Source: Haloarcula hispanica ATCC 33960
GTDB taxonomy: Archaea > Halobacteriota > Halobacteria > Halobacteriales > Haloarculaceae
Assembly (NCBI RefSeq): GCF_000223905.1
Contig: NC_015948.1
Span: forward strand, 1,302,001-1,366,000
Length of the DNA stretch: 64,000 nucleotides
Direction: 5' to 3'
Below the pieces are notes generated by a model. It saw only the letters and a program-made list of their open reading frames with translations, ran no database searches and was not told the origin of the DNA. Positions within the stretch are counted from its first letter, which is position 1, and each line of letters starts with the position of its first letter. Position numbers and translations under genes: made by a program. Shown piece after piece: positions 35,199 through 43,643 of this stretch.

Positions 35199-35620
35199 CT
35201 TTTGCGACGAACACTTCGTGAGGAGCAAAGCGGCTACGAAGCGGTTTTGAACGATGGAGCGAGCGACCTGTGGGAGCGAAGTTCCGGTGGTTCAAATCCA
35301 TTCCGGCCCGTATTCTTGCGCCGCGAACGAAACCGTGAGCGGCGCGAATTCGATAGGAATGGGTTTGAATGACGGCACGAGTGAGTGTCAACGAGCGAAG
35401 TGCAGGTAGTTCAAGTCCATTCCGGCCCGTTTTCCTGCGAACGACGGTGAGAAGTGAAAACTCCAGAAGGATTTGAAGTAAGGAGGGCGTGCACAGCGAA
35501 GCGAGCACGTCCGACCGTGGTTCAAATCCATTCCGGCCCGTTTTTGCGACGCCCTCTCTGTGAGAGCGAAGCAGCTACCGGGCGGAGTGAACGATGGAAC
35601 GAGCGGCGGAAAGGGGGCGA
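35199..35620 (+). repeat. Tandem units of about 110 bp carrying tRNA-Lys 3'-end copies
   Basis: Directly after the tRNA come repeated units ending in imperfect copies of its T-arm and acceptor 3' strand, at 35289-35310, 35409-35429 and 35519-35540 (spacing 112, 119 and 111 bp from the tRNA end). Each copy reads GTTCAAATCCATTCCGGCCCG or close to it, followed by a T-rich stretch and GCG. Within units an earlier GGATTTGAA-like sequence can pair with the TTCAAATCC, so each unit may fold into a hairpin. A partial fifth unit starts at 35541. Confidence 0.85.
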
Positions 35621-35631
35621 CGTTTACAGAC

Positions 35632-36423
35632 TCAGCCACTCACGTCGTACAGGTCGTCAGTGTCGGTGGCGAGCACTGCGTTGACGACGACGCCGACCAT
35701 CAGGACAATCGCGGCCACGTACGTGCTCGTGAGGATGAGGATGAGCCCGCTGAGAACGCCGTAGATGGCGTACTGTCCGGCGTTGGCGGCAAAGAACTGG
35801 ATTGCCGCGTGGAGAGCGGTCCAGCCCATTGCGGTCGTCATCGCGCCGGGGAGGGCATCTTGTGGCGAACTCGCGACGCGTGACGGGACGAAATACAGGG
35901 GCAGCAGCGTGACGGTCAGCGCGACGAACAGGACGGCGAACCCGACGAGTACGCTCAGCGGGCCGGTAGCAAAGAGAGCCAAAAACACGCTCTGGACAAG
36001 TATCACCAGAACGGCGGCCGTAAGCGTCCCGAGGACAGTTGCGGCGTCACACACCTGCCGCGCGAGTGGCTGCTCTGTCACCGCCTCGATACGCTCGACG
36101 ACGGTCAGGACGCCGACGGCGACGTTGGCACCGCTCCACGCCAGCACGACCACGGAGAGGACAGTCGCCGCTGTCCGGCCCGTCGCCGCCGTCAATCCCT
36201 CGTACAGTAGTTGCTGTGTGTCAGGGGTGAGAAACTGCGCGCCCGTGACTGAAACCACGCCGGCCAGTTGCCGGCCGAAGACGATGAAAACGAGCAACAG
36301 CACCGGCATGAGCGAGATGAACGCGTAGTACGCCAGCGACGTCGCGATGTACCTGATGTCGCTCTCGTACGCGATGCTGGCGACTGTCTTCGCAGTTGCC
36401 ACCCACTCGGCTCGTCGCACCAT
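35632..36423 (-). CDS. YihY/UPF0761-family membrane protein
   Basis: A 263-residue protein with six TM segments of the YihY/BrkB family, formerly called ribonuclease BN. It shows the N-terminal SIAYESDIRYIATSLAYYAFISLMPVLLL, the TTAMGWTALHAAIQFF region and a final YGVLSGLILILTSTYVAAIVLMVGV. It may be a transporter or membrane organiser; the ribonuclease label is not valid for this family. The ATG at 36423 is used instead of 36453. Confidence 0.83.
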   Translation of the reverse strand: MVRRAEWVATAKTVASIAYESDIRYIATSLAYYAFISLMPVLLLVFIVFGRQLAGVVSVTGAQFLTPDTQQLLYEGLTAATGRTAATVLSVVVLAWSGANVAVGVLTVVERIEAVTEQPLARQVCDAATVLGTLTAAVLVILVQSVFLALFATGPLSVLVGFAVLFVALTVTLLPLYFVPSRVASSPQDALPGAMTTAMGWTALHAAIQFFAANAGQYAIYGVLSGLILILTSTYVAAIVLMVGVVVNAVLATDTDDLYDVSG

Positions 36424-36559
36424 ATCCCGAAAAGGGTGGAAGCAGGGAAACATGTTTGTTCTGAGATAACTGTGGTCGAGGGACAGCTACGACTGGTCGT
36501 CCGCAGACCGTCCTCAGCCCTCACGACGTACTGCGCCTGCAGGGCCACGTATGGTTAGC

Positions 36560-37000
36560 TCAGCCGTCCAATCGCTTTCGCATCTCGACGTGTGGGATGC
36601 CGGCTTCCTCGAATTCGTCGCTAACCGTTTCGTAGCCGAGTTGCCCGTAAAACGACTCGACGTGGGTCTGTGCGTGGAGTGTGAGCGTAGTCGCGCCGTC
36701 GTCGCGAGCGGCGTCTTCGACGGCTCGCATCAGCGCTGCGCCGACGCCGTCGCCCCGATAGGGCTCGCGGACCGCGACCCGTTCGACCTTGCCGACCGTT
36801 GACTCGGGGAACCGGAGTCGGGCGGTCCCGACAGGATACTCGCCGTCACGGGCCAGAAACTGGACGGCGTCCGAGTCGTTCCCGTCGAGTTCTTCGTCCT
36901 CGGAGACGCCCTGTTCCTCGACGAACACCGCTGTTCGGACGGCTGTTGCCGCGTCTTCGAACTGGTCCCAGGTCCCAACCTCGACAGCGTAGTCGCTCAT
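36560..37000 (-). CDS. GNAT-family N-acetyltransferase (ElaA-like)
   Basis: A 146-residue GNAT: TAVFVEEQGVSEDEELDG early, then the acetyl-CoA-binding VERVAVREPYRGDGVGAALMRAVEDAA and the end LTLHAQTHVESFYGQLGYETVSDEF. The order matches ElaA-like acyltransferases. Substrate unknown. Complete. Confidence 0.9.
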   Translation of the reverse strand: MSDYAVEVGTWDQFEDAATAVRTAVFVEEQGVSEDEELDGNDSDAVQFLARDGEYPVGTARLRFPESTVGKVERVAVREPYRGDGVGAALMRAVEDAARDDGATTLTLHAQTHVESFYGQLGYETVSDEFEEAGIPHVEMRKRLDG

Positions 37001-37087
37001 GACCGCAACTTCGAGCGGGTCCCCTGTATGTGCTGTTACTGGGAATCGCCGAAACCATCAACACAGACCCGGGTGTAGCGGGCATGC

Positions 37088-37312
37088 ATGACGTACGACT
37101 ACGCTCGCGACCACGAGCACGAACTGTCGGCGGAGTATCTGTACGCCTCTGACGCAGAGGTTCTGGGAATCTACGACTCCGATGACTCTCTACAGGTCGA
37201 CGTGGCCGTCATCTGCCCCGAATGCAGCGAGACACTCTGCCTGGAAACGACCGTCGACAAAGTCACGTCGTCCGGGACGGATCTGCCACTGGACGAAGAC
37301 TACTACGACTAA
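37088..37312 (+). CDS. Small acidic zinc-binding-like protein
   Basis: A 74-residue, very acidic protein with VICPECSETLCLET (Cys-x2-Cys plus a third Cys) in the centre, probably a minimal zinc-binding knuckle. Haloarchaea have many such proteins; I do not recognise a family. Followed by another small zinc protein. Confidence 0.68.
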   Translation: MTYDYARDHEHELSAEYLYASDAEVLGIYDSDDSLQVDVAVICPECSETLCLETTVDKVTSSGTDLPLDEDYYD

Positions 37313-37362
37313 TCGACGTATCCGCAATAATTTTTTCCGCGGCGCGAGTACGGCCGTCCGCT

Positions 37363-37479
37363 ATGTCCGACTTCGACACGTTCGAGTGTTCGAGCTGTGG
37401 TGAGTCGTTCAAAGCGTACCCCGACGCGAATGCAGCACGGAAAGAAGCGTGTAGTCCGACCTGCGAAACCGCGGTATAA
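37363..37479 (+). CDS. Zinc-finger mini-protein, 38 residues
   Basis: A 38-residue protein with Cys-x2-Cys (FECSSCGESF) and Cys-x3-Cys (ACSPTCET), fitting one structural zinc site. A T-rich TATA-like AATAATTTTTT at 37326-37336 stands about 32 bp upstream of the ATG, supporting this start rather than longer frames. Small zinc-finger proteins are common in haloarchaea and a few regulate metabolism. Confidence 0.72.
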   Translation: MSDFDTFECSSCGESFKAYPDANAARKEACSPTCETAV

Positions 37480-37517
37480 TCAGCTGCGGCTTTTTACATC
37501 CCCTTCGGTTGTCAGCG

Positions 37518-39002
37518 TTAGCTGTCGGGGCTGTAGTTGGGCGCTTCGTCCGTAATCATCACGTCGTGCGGGTGGCTCTCCTGCTGTCCGGCCGCGGAGA
37601 CCCGCACGAACTCGGCGCGTTGCTTGAACTCGGGAATCGTCTCGGCCCCGACGTAGCCCATCCCGGACTGCATCCCGCCGACGAGCTGGTGGAGTTCGGA
37701 GGCCAGCGAACCCTTGTACGGCGTCGCGGCTTCGACGCCCTCGGGGACGAACTCCTCGCCCTCCTCGTCGTCCTTGAGGTAGCGCTCGCCGCCACCCTCG
37801 TTCATCGCGCCGACGCTGCCCATCCCGCGGTACTGCTTGTACTTCTTGCCGTTCATGGTGATGACGCGGCCCGGAGCCTCGTCGGTCCCGGCGAAGTACG
37901 AGCCAAGCATCACCGCGTCCGCACCCGCGGCGATGGCCTTGATGGCGTCCCCGGAGTATCGGATGCCGCCGTCGGCGATGACCGGCACGTCGTGCTGGCT
38001 CGCTACGTCAGCGACCTGCGCGACGGCGGTGATCTGGGGCATTCCCGCACCGGTGACCACGCGGGTCGTACAGATGGAACCGGGACCGATACCGACCTTG
38101 ACGCCGTCGGCGAAGTCGACGACGGCCTCGGCGGCTTCCCGGGTGCCGATGTTCCCGACGACCACGTCGGCGTCTACTTCGGCCTTGATCTCGCGGGCGC
38201 TCTCGATGACGTTCGCGTTGTGGGCGTGCGCGCAGTCGATGAACAGGATGTCGACGCCGGCCTCGTCTGCGACCTGCGCGCGGTCCATCTCGAAGGGACC
38301 GACGGCGGCACCACAGCGGAGCGAGCCGTCGTCCGCGCGGGCGGCCTGGTCGTACTCGCGGCGCTGGAGGATGCCCTGCATCGTGACCAGCCCGACGAGC
38401 CGGTTCTCGTCGTCGACGATGGGGACGCGCTCGATCTTGTGGTCGTACATCAGTTCCAGCGCCTCACGGGGCGTCACGTCCTCGGGGGCGGTGACGACTT
38501 CGTCGGTCATCGCGTCCGTGACGGCGTCGTCCTCGCCGACCTCCAGATACGGCCGGATGTCCGTCCCGGAGATGATGCCCAGCACTGCGCCGTTGTCGTC
38601 GTCGACGACCGGCGCGCCGGAGACACCCTCGTGTTCCATCATCTCGTCGACCTCACTGACGGTCTGGTTCGGGCTGGCCGTCACGACGTCGCGGATGATG
38701 AGCTCGTCGGCGCGTTTGACTCGCTCGATCTCGGTCGCCATCTCGTCGGCGTTCATGTTGCGGTGGAGGACGCCGATACCACCCTGTCGCGCCATCGCGA
38801 TCGCCATGTCGCTCTCGGTGACGGTGTCCATCGCCGCGGAGAGGACGGGAACGGTCAGCTCGACGGATTTCGAGACCCGCGTCGTCGTGTCTGCCTCGTC
38901 TGGTTCGACCCGGGACTCCTTGGGTCTGAGGAGTACGTCGTCGAACGTCAGCGCCTCCGGCATTCGGAGCTTCTCTGAGAAAGGCTCGGAATCGTTCGCC
39001 AT
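37518..39002 (-). CDS. guaB: Inosine-5'-monophosphate dehydrogenase
   Basis: IMPDH converts IMP to XMP with NAD, the committed step to GMP. The 494-residue protein has the catalytic barrel split by two CBS domains (about 100-220; [11 protein letters not shown] and [11 protein letters not shown]). The active-site loop is [27 protein letters not shown] and the mobile flap with Arg-Gly ([10 protein letters not shown]) follow. The ATG at 39002 gives [13 protein letters not shown]; the frame to 39116 is unconserved. Confidence 0.97.
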   Translation of the reverse strand: MANDSEPFSEKLRMPEALTFDDVLLRPKESRVEPDEADTTTRVSKSVELTVPVLSAAMDTVTESDMAIAMARQGGIGVLHRNMNADEMATEIERVKRADELIIRDVVTASPNQTVSEVDEMMEHEGVSGAPVVDDDNGAVLGIISGTDIRPYLEVGEDDAVTDAMTDEVVTAPEDVTPREALELMYDHKIERVPIVDDENRLVGLVTMQGILQRREYDQAARADDGSLRCGAAVGPFEMDRAQVADEAGVDILFIDCAHAHNANVIESAREIKAEVDADVVVGNIGTREAAEAVVDFADGVKVGIGPGSICTTRVVTGAGMPQITAVAQVADVASQHDVPVIADGGIRYSGDAIKAIAAGADAVMLGSYFAGTDEAPGRVITMNGKKYKQYRGMGSVGAMNEGGGERYLKDDEEGEEFVPEGVEAATPYKGSLASELHQLVGGMQSGMGYVGAETIPEFKQRAEFVRVSAAGQQESHPHDVMITDEAPNYSPDS

Positions 39003-39415
39003 GTAAATCGTCCACGACGGCCCGGCAAAAACGTTGCGAGACTCGGCGCTACGTGGGGTTCGATGCCACACTTGTCTCGGGAAGCCCGTTCCAGAAATAC
39101 GCCCGTGATGCCGCACTTGTCATTCCCTGCTCTCGAAGGTGAGACATTCGTCCACAAACATCGAGGTATTTCGGAGAATCGGTGGCGTATGTGCGCAGTT
39201 CTCACGCAACGGTTATGTGGGAATGAAGGATAATTAAAAACATGCGACTCACCGAACCCGCACGGAACGGTACTGCCCGCCAGATGACGCCTACAGCGTC
39301 GGGCAACACAGCGTTCGCGTGGTTCGGTACCAAGTTCTGGCAGTTCTGTCGTGTTTGTCAGGACCGAGTGAGAACCTCCCGACGGGAGTTGGGTTACGCT
39401 CGACCGTAACACGAC
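39003..39415. other. Intergenic region with repeats and a possible small ORF
   Basis: A 413-bp gap. The left part carries the guaB promoter on the minus strand. Two 15-bp repeats (one mismatch) of GATGCCACACTTGTC lie at 39062-39076 and 39107-39121. A strong AT-rich GATAATTAAAAA at 39229-39240 looks like a promoter for the plus strand. A 55-codon ORF at 39242-39409 is uncertain. Confidence 0.5.
39242..39409 (+). CDS. Possible 55-residue small protein (uncertain)
   Basis: The ORF starts 2 bp after an AT-rich TATA-like block and ends 6 bp before the next gene. The product is basic (many Arg), contains FCRVCQ, and lacks the acidic character typical of haloarchaeal proteins. The TATA box is too close for this ATG if leaderless. 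It may be a leader peptide or untranslated leader of the next gene. Confidence 0.25.
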   Translation: MRLTEPARNGTARQMTPTASGNTAFAWFGTKFWQFCRVCQDRVRTSRRELGYARP

Positions 39416-40303
39416 ATGAGTATCTCCAGACACCCGATTGCGCTCGACATCGAGCAACAGGTCGGCCGCGGCGGCCGGCTCTTAGCGACCGTCATGGGCC
39501 TCCCGCTCGTCGACGGCATCTTCCCGGTGCTCGTCCTCGCGGGGGCACTCTCGACCTGGATGGGCGTCCTCGAAGTAGGCTTGCTGGTCTTCGGCGGGTC
39601 GGCCACCGTCGCCGTCGTGCTGGCCGAGCTCGAAGGCGGTCCCCGCCAGCAGGCCCGCGCGGTACTCATCATCGGAGCCGTATTGATGCCGATTGCGCTC
39701 ATCGAAGCAGCGCTCGCACCGACGATTGCGGGGGTTGTCAAACTGGGCACCCTCGAACGATTCGCCGGCCTCGTCATCCTCGCCATCGCCGCACAGACCG
39801 CAAGCGCCCGGATCGGCGAGTACCTGCCGCGTCCAGCCGTCATCGTCGTGCTCGGCCTGCTGGCCAGCCTCGACCCCGCCGGCGCGACGCTGGTCACCGC
39901 CATCGAACCCGGCGTCTTGCTCCGCGCGGCTGCCACCACCGGCGTCGGTATCGGCTTCGCCCTCGCCGTCGCGCTGGCGAGCCCGTGGCTCCGCAACGCC
40001 GTCGACATAGACCGGTTCCGCTTCGGTAGCGCTGTCGCGCTCGGCGTGCTCGCCCTCTCCGTCCTCGGCGTGATGCCGACCGACGCACCAGTCGCGCTGG
40101 CCGTGCTCGCCGTCACGGCGCTGCTGTCGTTCGATCCGGAGAACGCCCGCACGCGCCACACGGAATACCGCCCCGACGCTGTGGACCTCACCGCCGCCTT
40201 CGCCGACGGCGGCGCGTCCCAGGGCGTCGCAGCCGACGAACAGACCGACGAAGGGGCCGCGGTCGAGTACGAACCGGATCAAGAACGCGCCCCGTGGCTG
40301 TGA
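39416..40303 (+). CDS. Haloarchaeal multi-TM membrane protein (DUF5794-like)
   Basis: A 295-residue protein with about seven TM segments and an acidic cytoplasmic tail of about 50 residues. The N-terminus MSISRHPIALDIEQQVGRGGRLLATVMGL leads into TM1. No transport or enzyme motif was found. By recall it belongs to a haloarchaeal DUF. The ATG at 39416 precedes the conserved start. Confidence 0.75.
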   Translation: MSISRHPIALDIEQQVGRGGRLLATVMGLPLVDGIFPVLVLAGALSTWMGVLEVGLLVFGGSATVAVVLAELEGGPRQQARAVLIIGAVLMPIALIEAALAPTIAGVVKLGTLERFAGLVILAIAAQTASARIGEYLPRPAVIVVLGLLASLDPAGATLVTAIEPGVLLRAAATTGVGIGFALAVALASPWLRNAVDIDRFRFGSAVALGVLALSVLGVMPTDAPVALAVLAVTALLSFDPENARTRHTEYRPDAVDLTAAFADGGASQGVAADEQTDEGAAVEYEPDQERAPWL

Positions 40304-40344
40304 CGAGGGAGAACTTTTAGGCCTCTCAGGCCCGGTCGTCCGGT

Positions 40345-40572
40345 ATGAGCGACAATCGCGTGGTCCAGGGTCGGATGCAGACCCCCGAGAGCCTGGCCGA
40401 ACTCATCGAAGGAGACGGTGTTATGGACGCAGAGCCTATCGAAGACGCCGATGACGACTGCCCGGAATGCGGCGAGAACGTCATCTCCGTGGGGTACATG
40501 CCCTCTGCGCTGGAGTTTGTTACTGGGTATAAATGCCAGGAGTGCGACTGGTCCGACACCGACCGCGACTGA
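40345..40572 (+). CDS. Small zinc-ribbon protein (DUF5795-like)
   Basis: A 75-residue protein with a C-terminal zinc ribbon: CPECGENV and CQECDWSD, 24 residues apart, after an acidic stretch. It lies 41 bp downstream of the membrane protein and may be co-transcribed. Function unknown. Confidence 0.75.
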   Translation: MSDNRVVQGRMQTPESLAELIEGDGVMDAEPIEDADDDCPECGENVISVGYMPSALEFVTGYKCQECDWSDTDRD

Positions 40573-40626
40573 TCGCCGTCTGCCAATCGAAATCCCTTTA
40601 ATGCGAGTCGGCTTACGCCGGAGTGC

Positions 40627-40807
40627 GGGGTCGTGGCCTAGTCCGGGAAGGCGGCTGACTCCAGAGGCCACGCGCCTGGGACGACACTTCGAGGGCTGAT
40701 ATACTGAGCGGCCGGCTGATCACCGGTTCGCGACGATGACCCTCTGGAGTTCCGAGGCGCAGGACGGAGATATCAGCCGATCGGGGGTTCAAATCCCTCC
40801 GACCCCA
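40627..40807 (+). tRNA. tRNA-Trp (anticodon CCA) with a long intron
   Basis: The acceptor GGGGTCG (40627-40633) pairs with CGACCCC (40800-40806), discriminator A. Exons 40627-40664 and about 40772-40807 together make 74 nt, with anticodon CCA at 40661-40663 and stem GCTGA/TCAGC. The intron of about 107 nt interrupts after position 37, the canonical archaeal site. TATA-like CTTTAATG at 40596-40603. Confidence 0.93.
40665..40771 (+). ncRNA. tRNA-Trp intron carrying a box C/D-type guide
   Basis: The intron contains CTGA and GATGA elements that resemble D and C boxes, and CTCTGGAGT (40742-40750) which is complementary to ACTCCAGAG around the anticodon. Haloarchaeal tRNA-Trp introns are known to guide 2'-O-methylation of C34 and U39 of the same pre-tRNA. 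Exact ends are inferred from the anticodon stem. Confidence 0.75.
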
Positions 40808-41090
40808 TTTCCTGCCGCGAGCTATAACGCGAGCGGCAGAACTGTTGAGAGGTGGATTTGAGCCACGCGAGACGAACGAAGTGAGTCTCGCAGTCAGGTA
40901 AATAATCTCCGATCCCATACTGTTACTCTTCCAGATCCGTCTGTTCGTTTGTTTTCGCCGTAGTCGTACGTCTAAGCCCCTTCAGTCTCGGTTTTCACCC
41001 TCTCGACGCAGCCAGAGCGTTCCGAACACGGCTCCGAGTCGGCGTCAGGTTTGGGAGGGCAACACTGCCCCAGTCCAATGAGTTTACTTC
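40808..41090 (+). repeat. Region after tRNA-Trp with a degenerate tRNA 3'-end copy
   Basis: A unit of about 110 bp follows the tRNA and ends with TAATCTCCGATCCCA (40903-40917), a decayed copy of the tRNA 3' end (AAATCCCTCCGACCCCA). Inside it GCGAGAC (40867-40873) pairs with GTCTCGC, and GTGGATTTGAGCCAC resembles the units after tRNA-Lys. The remainder up to the carbonic anhydrase gene (40920-41090) holds nothing recognised apart from its probable promoter. Confidence 0.6.
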
Positions 41091-41111
41091 ATGGCGGCTA
41101 TCTGCCCACGC

Positions 41112-41792
41112 ATGAGCCAGTTATTACGCGATTTACTTGCCGGAAACGCCGACCACGCGGCGGAGTTCCGGGACCGGTTCGACCAGGTCCAGAACTCGCA
41201 AACGCCCGACGCTGTCACGGTCTGTTGCTCCGATTCGCGGGTGCTCCAGGACCATATGTGGGGCAACAGCGAGCCGGGACATCTCTTCACCTGTAGCAAT
41301 ATCGGAAACCGAGTCATCCAGCGGACCGCGTCCGGCGAGGCGGTCTCGGGTGACGTGTTGTACCCCATCGAGCACACGATGACCGAAACCGCCATCGTCG
41401 TCGGCCACACCGGCTGTGGAGCGGTGACGGCGACCTACGACGACCTGACGGACGGCCTCGATGAGCCGGCCGGTATCGAGCACTGCCTCGGCGTTCTCAA
41501 ACCGCATCTTGAGCCCGCGCTGGAACACCTTCCCGAAGACATCGAGCGGGCGGCGGCTGTCAACCGACTCGTCGAGTACAACGTCGACAGGCAAGTCGAG
41601 TTCCTCCGCAGCAGCGACGACGTTCCCGACGCTGTGGACGTGTTCGGCGTCGTCTACGACTTTCAGGACGTGTACGGCGGCCGACGAGGCGCAGTCCACG
41701 TCATCAACGTCGACGGTGAAACCGATGTCGACGCACTCCGAGCGGCCCATCCCGATATCGACTCGCGGATTACCCGCCTCTGGGAGTACTAG
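41112..41792 (+). CDS. Beta-class carbonic anhydrase
   Basis: A 226-residue beta-carbonic anhydrase interconverting CO2 and bicarbonate. Zinc ligands are Cys39 (CCSDSR, with Asp41/Arg43 dyad), His99 and Cys102 (VGHTGCG). NIGNRV is also conserved. Starting at ATG 41112 gives the family's usual short N-terminus; 41091 is a longer alternative. Alone in its transcript. Confidence 0.93.
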   Translation: MSQLLRDLLAGNADHAAEFRDRFDQVQNSQTPDAVTVCCSDSRVLQDHMWGNSEPGHLFTCSNIGNRVIQRTASGEAVSGDVLYPIEHTMTETAIVVGHTGCGAVTATYDDLTDGLDEPAGIEHCLGVLKPHLEPALEHLPEDIERAAAVNRLVEYNVDRQVEFLRSSDDVPDAVDVFGVVYDFQDVYGGRRGAVHVINVDGETDVDALRAAHPDIDSRITRLWEY

Positions 41793-41797
41793 TCCCG

Positions 41798-42091
41798 CTA
41801 TCGACTCTCTCTTTGTTCGACCTTGTTCAGTTCGATCAGGAGTCGGAAAATCGCTTTCACGAGGTTCTCGTCAACGTCGAACTGCTCCGCGTTGTCGCCG
41901 GCGCGGTCCATGACGGCTTGCTCCTGTTGCTCGTCGGTCGTCGGCAGCCCCTTCTCGTCTTTGACCTGTGCGATGGTGTCGGCCACGTAGGTTCGCTGTG
42001 CGATCTTCTCGACGATCTCCTGGTCGATAGTCCGGATTTCGTCGCGCAGTTCGTCCAGCGACATGTCCTCTGGGTTCGGGTTCGTGCTCAT
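41798..42091 (-). CDS. aroQ: Chorismate mutase (AroQ type)
   Basis: A 97-residue all-helical AroQ-class chorismate mutase that makes prephenate. It shows LDELRDEIRTIDQEIVEKIAQR, with the early active-site Arg, then AQVKDEKGLPTTD and the C-terminal ELNKVEQ. The ATG at 42091 overlaps the stop of shikimate kinase by 4 bp, so the two are coupled. Confidence 0.93.
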   Translation of the reverse strand: MSTNPNPEDMSLDELRDEIRTIDQEIVEKIAQRTYVADTIAQVKDEKGLPTTDEQQEQAVMDRAGDNAEQFDVDENLVKAIFRLLIELNKVEQRESR

Positions 42092-42966
42092 ACTGTGTGT
42101 GTTCCCTTGGTCTGTGTCGTCGTCAGCCAGGTCGCTCCGGGTCGCTCGTCCCAGGCGTCCTGTACGGCTTCGAGTGCGGCCCGCTCGCCAACGGCAGTGA
42201 ACGACGGCCCCGTCCCCGACAGCGAGACGCCTTCGACGTGCTGGAGCGCGTCGAGTACCGGGTCCGTCTCGAAGTCCAGCGCGGCCGAGAACGCGAGGCC
42301 GTTGACCGTCATGGCCCGCTGATAGTCGCCGTCGAGTGCGAGGTCCTCGACGAGGCGGGCCATCGGTGCGATCTGGCGGCATCGCTCGACATCCGCGTCA
42401 GCACTGAACGACTGTTCCGGCGGCGTCCAGACGAGCACGTCCCAGTCGATTTCCTCGCGGGCAAGGAGCGCGTCGTCCTCGTTGTCGGTGACGGTGACAC
42501 CGCCGAGCATCGACGCCGACGCGTCGTCGAAGGCCCCGGTGACGGTGACGCCCACGTCGCGGGCGGCCATGACGCCGAGGCGGGCCATGTCCTCGCGGCT
42601 CATCCGCTCAGTCGCGTCGAGTGCGTCGAGCGTCGCCATGACGGTCGCGTTTGCGGCCGCACTGGAGCTTTTGAGCCCCGACGCCATCGGAACCTCGCTC
42701 TCTGTGCGGACAGTCCCGCCGGAGACCGCCGGGACGCCCACGTTCTGTGGGCCGCCGTGGGCGTCGATGACGTACTCGACACAGCGTTCGATGAGCCGCG
42801 TGTCGGCGTCCGGAGCACCATCCACCTCGCCAGTGACACCGTCGGTCTCAGTCGAGAGCGTGACGGTCGCTGTCGTGTACTCGTCGATAGCAAACGCCGC
42901 ACCGCGGCCGGTCGCGAGCGCGTTGAGGACCGTCCCTGCTGCGGGCGCTGCTGCCTTCCCTTCCAT
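42088..42966 (-). CDS. aroK: Shikimate kinase, archaeal GHMP type
   Basis: A 292-residue GHMP-superfamily kinase, the archaeal replacement for the P-loop shikimate kinase. The start AAAPAAGTVLNALATGRGAAFAID, the ATP loop PMASGLKSSSAAANATVMA and the late SLSGTGPSFTAVGE match the family. It phosphorylates shikimate in the route to chorismate, together with aroE (3.5 kb), and feeds chorismate to aroQ and pabB. Confidence 0.95.
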   Translation of the reverse strand: MEGKAAAPAAGTVLNALATGRGAAFAIDEYTTATVTLSTETDGVTGEVDGAPDADTRLIERCVEYVIDAHGGPQNVGVPAVSGGTVRTESEVPMASGLKSSSAAANATVMATLDALDATERMSREDMARLGVMAARDVGVTVTGAFDDASASMLGGVTVTDNEDDALLAREEIDWDVLVWTPPEQSFSADADVERCRQIAPMARLVEDLALDGDYQRAMTVNGLAFSAALDFETDPVLDALQHVEGVSLSGTGPSFTAVGERAALEAVQDAWDERPGATWLTTTQTKGTHTV

Positions 42967-43105
42967 CGACGTGTACTCCCTCGCGGACCTATTTACTAAC
43001 TGCGATACCCCTGTAGCGGCACGTTGACCGCAGTACGAAGCAGTAGCGTCGCAGTAAGACGGACAACACTATACCGATCAGTTCGAAGGGAACCAGCAAC
43101 GGGAA

Positions 43106-43543
43106 ATGAGCATCGGGAACGCACTCCGGGGAGTCACGGCAGGCATCGCGGTTCTGGGCTACGTCAGCCTGTTTCTGTTGTTGCAGGTCCGGGCGGCCTC
43201 AGTGTCAGTGCTGGCGGGAATTGCGGTACTCGCTACTGCTGCACTCGCCGTCGCTGGCGGCCGGCCCGCAGTTCGCCAGGTTCTGGGTCGCGGGTCGTCA
43301 TCTCAGGAGGACGCGACCGGGTGGTGGCTCGCTCGCGTCGAACCCGCGCTCGAAGACGCCTGGAACACGTATGCGGACCTCGTGCTAACGGTCGGCCTGT
43401 GGGGCATCAGTATCGGCTCCTTCGGCGGACTCGTAACCTATCCCGGCGACGAACCGCCGTTTGGCCTCGCTATGACCGGGTTCCTGTCGATGGTCTGTGG
43501 ACTCATCTCGCTCGGATTTCTCATCGATTCGAGGTACGAGTAG
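43106..43543 (+). CDS. Haloarchaeal membrane protein
   Basis: A 145-residue protein with four hydrophobic segments: about 8-30, 34-52, 92-112 and 120-140, joined by a cytoplasmic loop with GRGSSSQEDATGWWLARVEPALEDAW. No family is recognised. It stands alone between aroK and the K+ transport region. Confidence 0.7.
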   Translation: MSIGNALRGVTAGIAVLGYVSLFLLLQVRAASVSVLAGIAVLATAALAVAGGRPAVRQVLGRGSSSQEDATGWWLARVEPALEDAWNTYADLVLTVGLWGISIGSFGGLVTYPGDEPPFGLAMTGFLSMVCGLISLGFLIDSRYE

Positions 43544-43643
43544 CGGCCGGTGGGACGGCTTCGACGCATACGGATTGTTTGCGCGATGTCCCGGTCTGTT
43601 CCGACGCCGGGAGCTACCCGGAAATAATCTACACCGTCCCGTC

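Noticed and set aside
35199-35620. A CRISPR array was considered for the tandem units after tRNA-Lys
   Set aside because: Repeats are imperfect, the period is over 110 bp, the sequence between copies is itself related, and no cas gene is present.
35199-35620. Additional complete tRNA genes
   Set aside because: Only the T-arm and 3' acceptor parts recur; no D-arm or anticodon arm precedes them.
39070-39125. On the minus strand a reading frame contains CGITGVF, like the N-terminus of class II glutamine amidotransferases
   Set aside because: The Cys is not preceded by Met, the similarity ends after a few residues, and the repeated KCGI arises from the 15-bp DNA repeat. Treated as coincidence.
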